64,000 nt of DNA, taken from Actinoplanes sp. DH11. Its GTDB lineage: Bacteria > Actinomycetota > Actinomycetes > Mycobacteriales > Micromonosporaceae. The notes under the pieces are model-generated. The model made no database searches. It was not told the DNA's origin and was given only the letters and a program-made list of their open reading frames with translations. The DNA lies in contig NZ_JAHWGU010000038.1 in assembly GCF_020873875.1 (NCBI RefSeq), positions 1 to 64,000 of the forward strand. The letters run 5' to 3'. Position 1 is the stretch's first letter. Each line of letters opens with the position of its first letter. A program made the translations under genes and the position numbers. Positions 61,155 through 64,000 of the stretch are shown piece by piece.

Positions 61155-61230
61155 GCGGACGCCGCGGACATGGTGGCTGACCTCATATAACCGGCTGAGC
61201 GGCAAGCTCGGCCCACCGCGGCGCGCGGTT

Positions 61231-61506
61231 CTAGTCGCCGCCGCCGCCCCCGCCGCCGCCGTCTCCCCCGCCGCTGTCACTGCCGCCGTCGCTGCCGCCC
61301 CACCAGGAACCGCCGCCGTCGGAGCCGGAGCCGCCGTCGCCACCCGATCCCGAGCCGCGCGAACCGCGGCGCCGGCGGTCCCGCTCCTTGAGCTGCCGCT
61401 GGACCGGGCTCCGACGGTCCGTCCGGGACTTGTGGACCAGTAGAGCGACGACACCGATCACCAGGATGACGCCCGCAACGATCAACATGCCCCGAGTGTG
61501 CGGCAT
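61231..61506 (-). CDS. Single-span membrane protein with Gly/Ser/Asp-rich tail
   Basis: A 91-residue product. One hydrophobic segment (MLIVAGVILVIGVVALLVH) is followed by a basic stretch (RTDRRSPVQRQLKERDRRRR) and then about 45 residues of Gly, Ser and Asp with WWGGSDGG. The start is ATG 61506 or the internal ATG before LIVAGV. This Gly-rich tail recalls small secretion or envelope proteins. No family is assigned. Confidence 0.55.
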   Translation of the reverse strand: MPHTRGMLIVAGVILVIGVVALLVHKSRTDRRSPVQRQLKERDRRRRGSRGSGSGGDGGSGSDGGGSWWGGSDGGSDSGGGDGGGGGGGGD

Positions 61507-61660
61507 CGGTGCCACTCCCCGGTAACCACGGTGAGCAAAGCCGCACGCCGCGGGGAAGCGATGACGGTATTCATGTCGGTCTCCCGGCGCACCACCGCGA
61601 TCCTCGACCGGCACACCGCGACGATGCAGGGCGGCGAACCGGCCCGGGACTGACGGCCGC

Positions 61661-62737
61661 TCAGCTCTCCCGCGGCGGGGTGAGCAGGTAGTCGTCGGCG
61701 TCCGGGCTCCAGGCCAGTCCGATCGAGCCGGCGGTCGCCGCGGCCTTGGCGAACTGGAGGAAGCTGCGGTAGCCGAGTTTCTTCTCGCTGAAGTCGGGCG
61801 CCACCTTGCGTACCTTGTTCTTCAGCCCGGACAGGGCCACCGGCGCCGCACCGGCCGCCAGGTCGGTGACCACCGTGCTCAGCAGCCCGAACGCCGCCTC
61901 CCGGTCGCCGTGCTCGGGCAGTGACACCTCCGGGTCGCCCTTGGCCTGGCCGTCGCCGAGTTCGATGACGCCGGTGCCGGCGAGGTGGCGCAGCAGCTCG
62001 CCGAAGGCGCGGAAACCGTAGTCGGCCTCGTTGAACGTGGGGTCCTTGCGCAGCAGGGTGCGCTTGACGGTGGAGGCGGTCACCGGGCCGCTGGCGCTGC
62101 GTTGCAGGCCGGAGACGGTCTGCACGACGAGCGTGGAGAGGGTCTCGGTGTCGCGGGCCGGTGCGTCGACGACCGGTTCCGGCGTCGGCTCGGCCGGGGC
62201 CGGGGAGATCGGCTCCACCGCTTTCACCGGGCGGCCGCGCCGTGGCCGTGACGGCGGGATCTCGACACCGTCCAGGTGGTCGTAGAAGAGGAACTCGTCG
62301 CACGCCGGCGGCAGCAGCGCCGACGTGCTGCGTTCCACGCCGACCCCGATCACCCGCTTGTTGAGCGCCCGGAGCTTGTCCACCAGCGGGGTGAAGTCGC
62401 TGTCGCCGGTGCAGAGCACGAACGTCGACACGTACTGCCGCTCGAACGCCAGCTCCAGCGCGTCCACGGTCATCTTGATGTCGGCGGCGTTCTTGCGGGA
62501 CGTGCCCATCCGCTGCGGGATGTCGATCAGCTCGACGTGTGATCGGGTCAGCATCCGGCGGTCCTCGTCGAAATAGGACCAGTCCGCGTACGCCCGGCGC
62601 ACCACGACCCGGCCCCGCTCGGCCAGCGCGTCGGCGACCGGGCGCAGGTCGAAGACCATGCCACCGAGGTGCTCCCGGGCACCGATCGCGAGGTTCTCGT
62701 AGTCGAGGAACAGGGCGATCCGCTCTTCTTGATCCAC
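61661..62737 (-). CDS. NYN-domain protein with OST-HTH/LOTUS-like repeats
   Basis: A 358-residue protein. The N-terminal NYN domain (PIN-like RNase fold) shows ALFLDYENLAIG, DIKMTVDALELAF and FVLCTGDSDFTPLVDKLR with the acidic residues expected at the metal site. After a Pro-rich linker come two copies of an OST-HTH-like module (VKRTLLRKDPTFNEADYGFR and KNKVRKVAPDFSEKKLGYRS). GTG 62737 is used; it lies 5 bp after the AhpD-like gene stop. This domain pair suggests an RNA-directed nuclease or binding protein. Confidence 0.85.
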   Translation of the reverse strand: MDQEERIALFLDYENLAIGAREHLGGMVFDLRPVADALAERGRVVVRRAYADWSYFDEDRRMLTRSHVELIDIPQRMGTSRKNAADIKMTVDALELAFERQYVSTFVLCTGDSDFTPLVDKLRALNKRVIGVGVERSTSALLPPACDEFLFYDHLDGVEIPPSRPRRGRPVKAVEPISPAPAEPTPEPVVDAPARDTETLSTLVVQTVSGLQRSASGPVTASTVKRTLLRKDPTFNEADYGFRAFGELLRHLAGTGVIELGDGQAKGDPEVSLPEHGDREAAFGLLSTVVTDLAAGAAPVALSGLKNKVRKVAPDFSEKKLGYRSFLQFAKAAATAGSIGLAWSPDADDYLLTPPRES

Positions 62738-62742
62738 GCGGG

Positions 62743-63243
62743 TCAGCCTACCGGCGGGCGGAGGTAACCGTCGGCGGCCAGCGCCCGGGCGTGCCGGGCA
62801 TAGTGCGAGTCGTCGCCCGGCAGCGCCGTCGCCAGGCCGTCGACGTAGCGGTTGAACATGGCGAACGCGGCCGCGATCAGGACCGTGTCGTGGATGGCGC
62901 GGTCGTCGGCACCCGCGGCACGGGCGGTGGCGATGTCCTCGGTGGTCACGGAGCGGCCGTCCACCCGTACCCGATCGGCTATCGCCAGCAGCGGCCGCAA
63001 GGTCGCGTCCGCCGGGTCGGCACCGCCCAGCTCCTCGGCCACCGCGCCGTGTGTCCGGGCGCAGAACTCGCAGCCGTTGCCGCGGGAGACGTGCGCCGCG
63101 ATGGTCTCGCGCTGCGCGGGCGTCAGCGGGGACGGGCCGCGCAGCAGCGCCTCGGCCAGCTGGTTGAGCGGGCCGGCGATGTCCGGGCGGGTGGCGAGCA
63201 GGCCGGCGATGCCGGGCAGCGGCGGAAGATCGATGTGCGGCAT
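62743..63243 (-). CDS. AhpD-like carboxymuconolactone decarboxylase-family protein
   Basis: A 166-residue helical protein. The redox motif GNGCEFCARTHGAVAEELGG holds the CxxC and the following His of peroxidase-related AhpD proteins. The helices after it, including DRAIHDTVLIAAAFAMFNRY, match the family. ATG 63243 fits the length. The gene is directly followed by the NYN gene, so the pair is an operon. Confidence 0.9.
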   Translation of the reverse strand: MPHIDLPPLPGIAGLLATRPDIAGPLNQLAEALLRGPSPLTPAQRETIAAHVSRGNGCEFCARTHGAVAEELGGADPADATLRPLLAIADRVRVDGRSVTTEDIATARAAGADDRAIHDTVLIAAAFAMFNRYVDGLATALPGDDSHYARHARALAADGYLRPPVG

Positions 63244-63354
63244 CGTGCCAGCGGACCATCCCGGCACGGGTGTTGTCCACCGTCGCCGAATACCGGTTGC
63301 CGGGTGCACGCCGCGATTCGTAGGGTCGCCACACCTGCGGGAAAGGACCATGCG

Positions 63355-63879
63355 ATGCGACGGCTCGGGCCGGACGACTGGCGGACGTGGCGCGACATGC
63401 GGCTGGCCGCGCTCACCGACGCGCCGCGCGCTTTCGGATCCTCATGGGCGAAGGAGCAGGGGTACGCCGAAGCCGACTGGCGTGCCTGGCTGGCTCCCGC
63501 TCGCGGGCTGAAAGTGGTCGCCGAGCACGACGCCGGCATGGTCGGGGCCTGGGTGCCCGCCGATCGGGGCGGCGCGGTCGAGCTGTACACCATGTGGGTG
63601 CGTCCGGAGTGGCGCGGCCGCGGGGTCGCCGGCTCGCTCATCAGTGAGGTGCTCGACTGGGCGCGGGCGCATGACCACCCGCGCGTCGACCTCTGGGTGA
63701 CCGGGGAGAACGCCGCGGCGGAGCGCCTCTACCGGCGGCACGGGTTCACGATGACCGCGGAGACTCAGCCACATCCCGCGTTCGACGGCCTGCTCGAGCA
63801 TCTGATGACTCGCCCCGCCCCACCGGCGGGCGCGCCTTCGGCGGGGTGCGAGCCGAGCCGACGTGGGGAAGAACGGTGA
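63355..63879 (+). CDS. GNAT acetyltransferase with anomalous C-terminus
   Basis: A 174-residue acetyltransferase. The conserved MWVRPEWRGRGVAGSLI loop binds acetyl-CoA, and VTGENAAAERLYRRHGF completes the domain, which ends near LEHLMTR. The last 25 or so residues are Pro/Gly/Arg-rich and overlap a VOC-protein remnant in another frame, so the native stop was probably lost. ATG 63355 follows GAAAGGACC. Confidence 0.85.
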   Translation: MRRLGPDDWRTWRDMRLAALTDAPRAFGSSWAKEQGYAEADWRAWLAPARGLKVVAEHDAGMVGAWVPADRGGAVELYTMWVRPEWRGRGVAGSLISEVLDWARAHDHPRVDLWVTGENAAAERLYRRHGFTMTAETQPHPAFDGLLEHLMTRPAPPAGAPSAGCEPSRRGEER

Positions 63880-63943
63880 TGAGGGGTTCACCGTGCGGGC
63901 CGACCCGGAGGGCAACAACGGATCGACGTACATCTTTTGCTGA
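63836..63943 (+). pseudogene. C-terminal remnant of a VOC-family protein
   Basis: In the frame ending with TGA at 63941-63943 the DNA reads ASRADVGKNGDEGFTVRADP then EGN. This is the end module of VOC proteins, which usually continue EFC; here NGSTYIFC follows. No start codon or N-terminal module is present. It overlaps the tail of the GNAT gene. Confidence 0.6.
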
Positions 63944-63949
63944 GGTTTG

Positions 63950-63998
63950 TTGACAGTCGGCGGGCCGGTGGGAAGAATCCGCTCTGAGAGCGCTCTCC
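63950..63998 (+). promoter_or_regulatory. Promoter with LacI/CebR-type operator at the window end
   Basis: TTGACA (63950-63955) and AAGAAT (63973-63978) are 17 bases apart. The palindrome GAGAGCGCTCTC, in the context TGAGAGCGCTCTCC (63985-63998), follows at the expected transcription start. It resembles the TGGGAGCGCTCCCA operators of CebR-type regulators. A glycan-related gene is expected just outside the window. Confidence 0.6.
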
Positions 63999-64000
63999 TT

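Overview
The window is very GC-rich actinobacterial chromosomal DNA. Starts are often GTG or TTG, adjacent genes overlap by TGATG, ATGA or GTGA, and many regulators and secreted polysaccharide-degrading enzymes are present. Protein style points to Micromonosporaceae (Actinoplanes-like), but this is inference from family content, not from a marker gene. No rRNA, tRNA, CRISPR array or phage module was seen.

Layout. 1-140: the tail of an insertion-sequence transposase and a short terminal sequence that recurs in three 69-bp palindromic elements (5459, 14281, 60760). 200-5155 (minus): a tightly coupled operon of three PLP enzymes of different folds (a Y4yA-like fold-III enzyme, a cysteine-synthase/rhodanese fusion, a SufS-like class V enzyme) plus a methyltransferase. 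This is the best candidate for an uncharacterised pathway. A 49-codon gene faces it across a structured 0.6-kb intergenic region. 6.0-8.6 kb: TSUP transporter, membrane protein, DUF1684 protein. 8.6-13.6 kb: complete dipeptide-type ABC importer. 14.4-17.1 kb: ABC exporter. 17.2-25.8 kb: hydrolase, two SDRs, SigG-like ECF sigma factor, patatin, a DUF6069/NarL-type two-component locus, GNAT.

25.8-39.5 kb is a glycan-utilisation region. It holds a large multidomain glycoside hydrolase, two GH43 enzymes, a secreted zinc protease, a LacI regulator and a GH18 chitinase. Interspersed are a MarR/MFS efflux pair and a BluB gene preceded by a cobalamin riboswitch. 39.6-46.7 kb: a 1073-residue HEAT-like protein facing a divergent GCS2-like protein, then HAD, a frameshifted SEC-C remnant, a SARP-like regulator and a PepSY lipoprotein. 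46.8-53.6 kb: ArsR/VOC pair, esterase, PucR regulator, a 5'-truncated GH2 gene fused to the end of a MarR gene, a receiver protein with a strong palindrome upstream, and an alpha/beta hydrolase divergent from a TetR gene with twin operators. 54.3-63.9 kb: a secreted protein, a two-gene unknown locus, amine oxidase, aldo/keto reductase, a membrane/XRE pair with twin operators, three repeat blocks, a NYN/LOTUS-like protein with an AhpD-like neighbour, and GNAT. The window ends in a sigma70-type promoter with a LacI-type palindrome.

Two themes recur. Short tandem repeats (17-32 bp) lie both in frame inside genes and between genes. Compact regulatory palindromes sit in front of self-regulated transcription factors. 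At least two gene fusions look like deletion scars (MarR/GH2 at about 51.48 kb, GNAT/VOC at about 63.83 kb).
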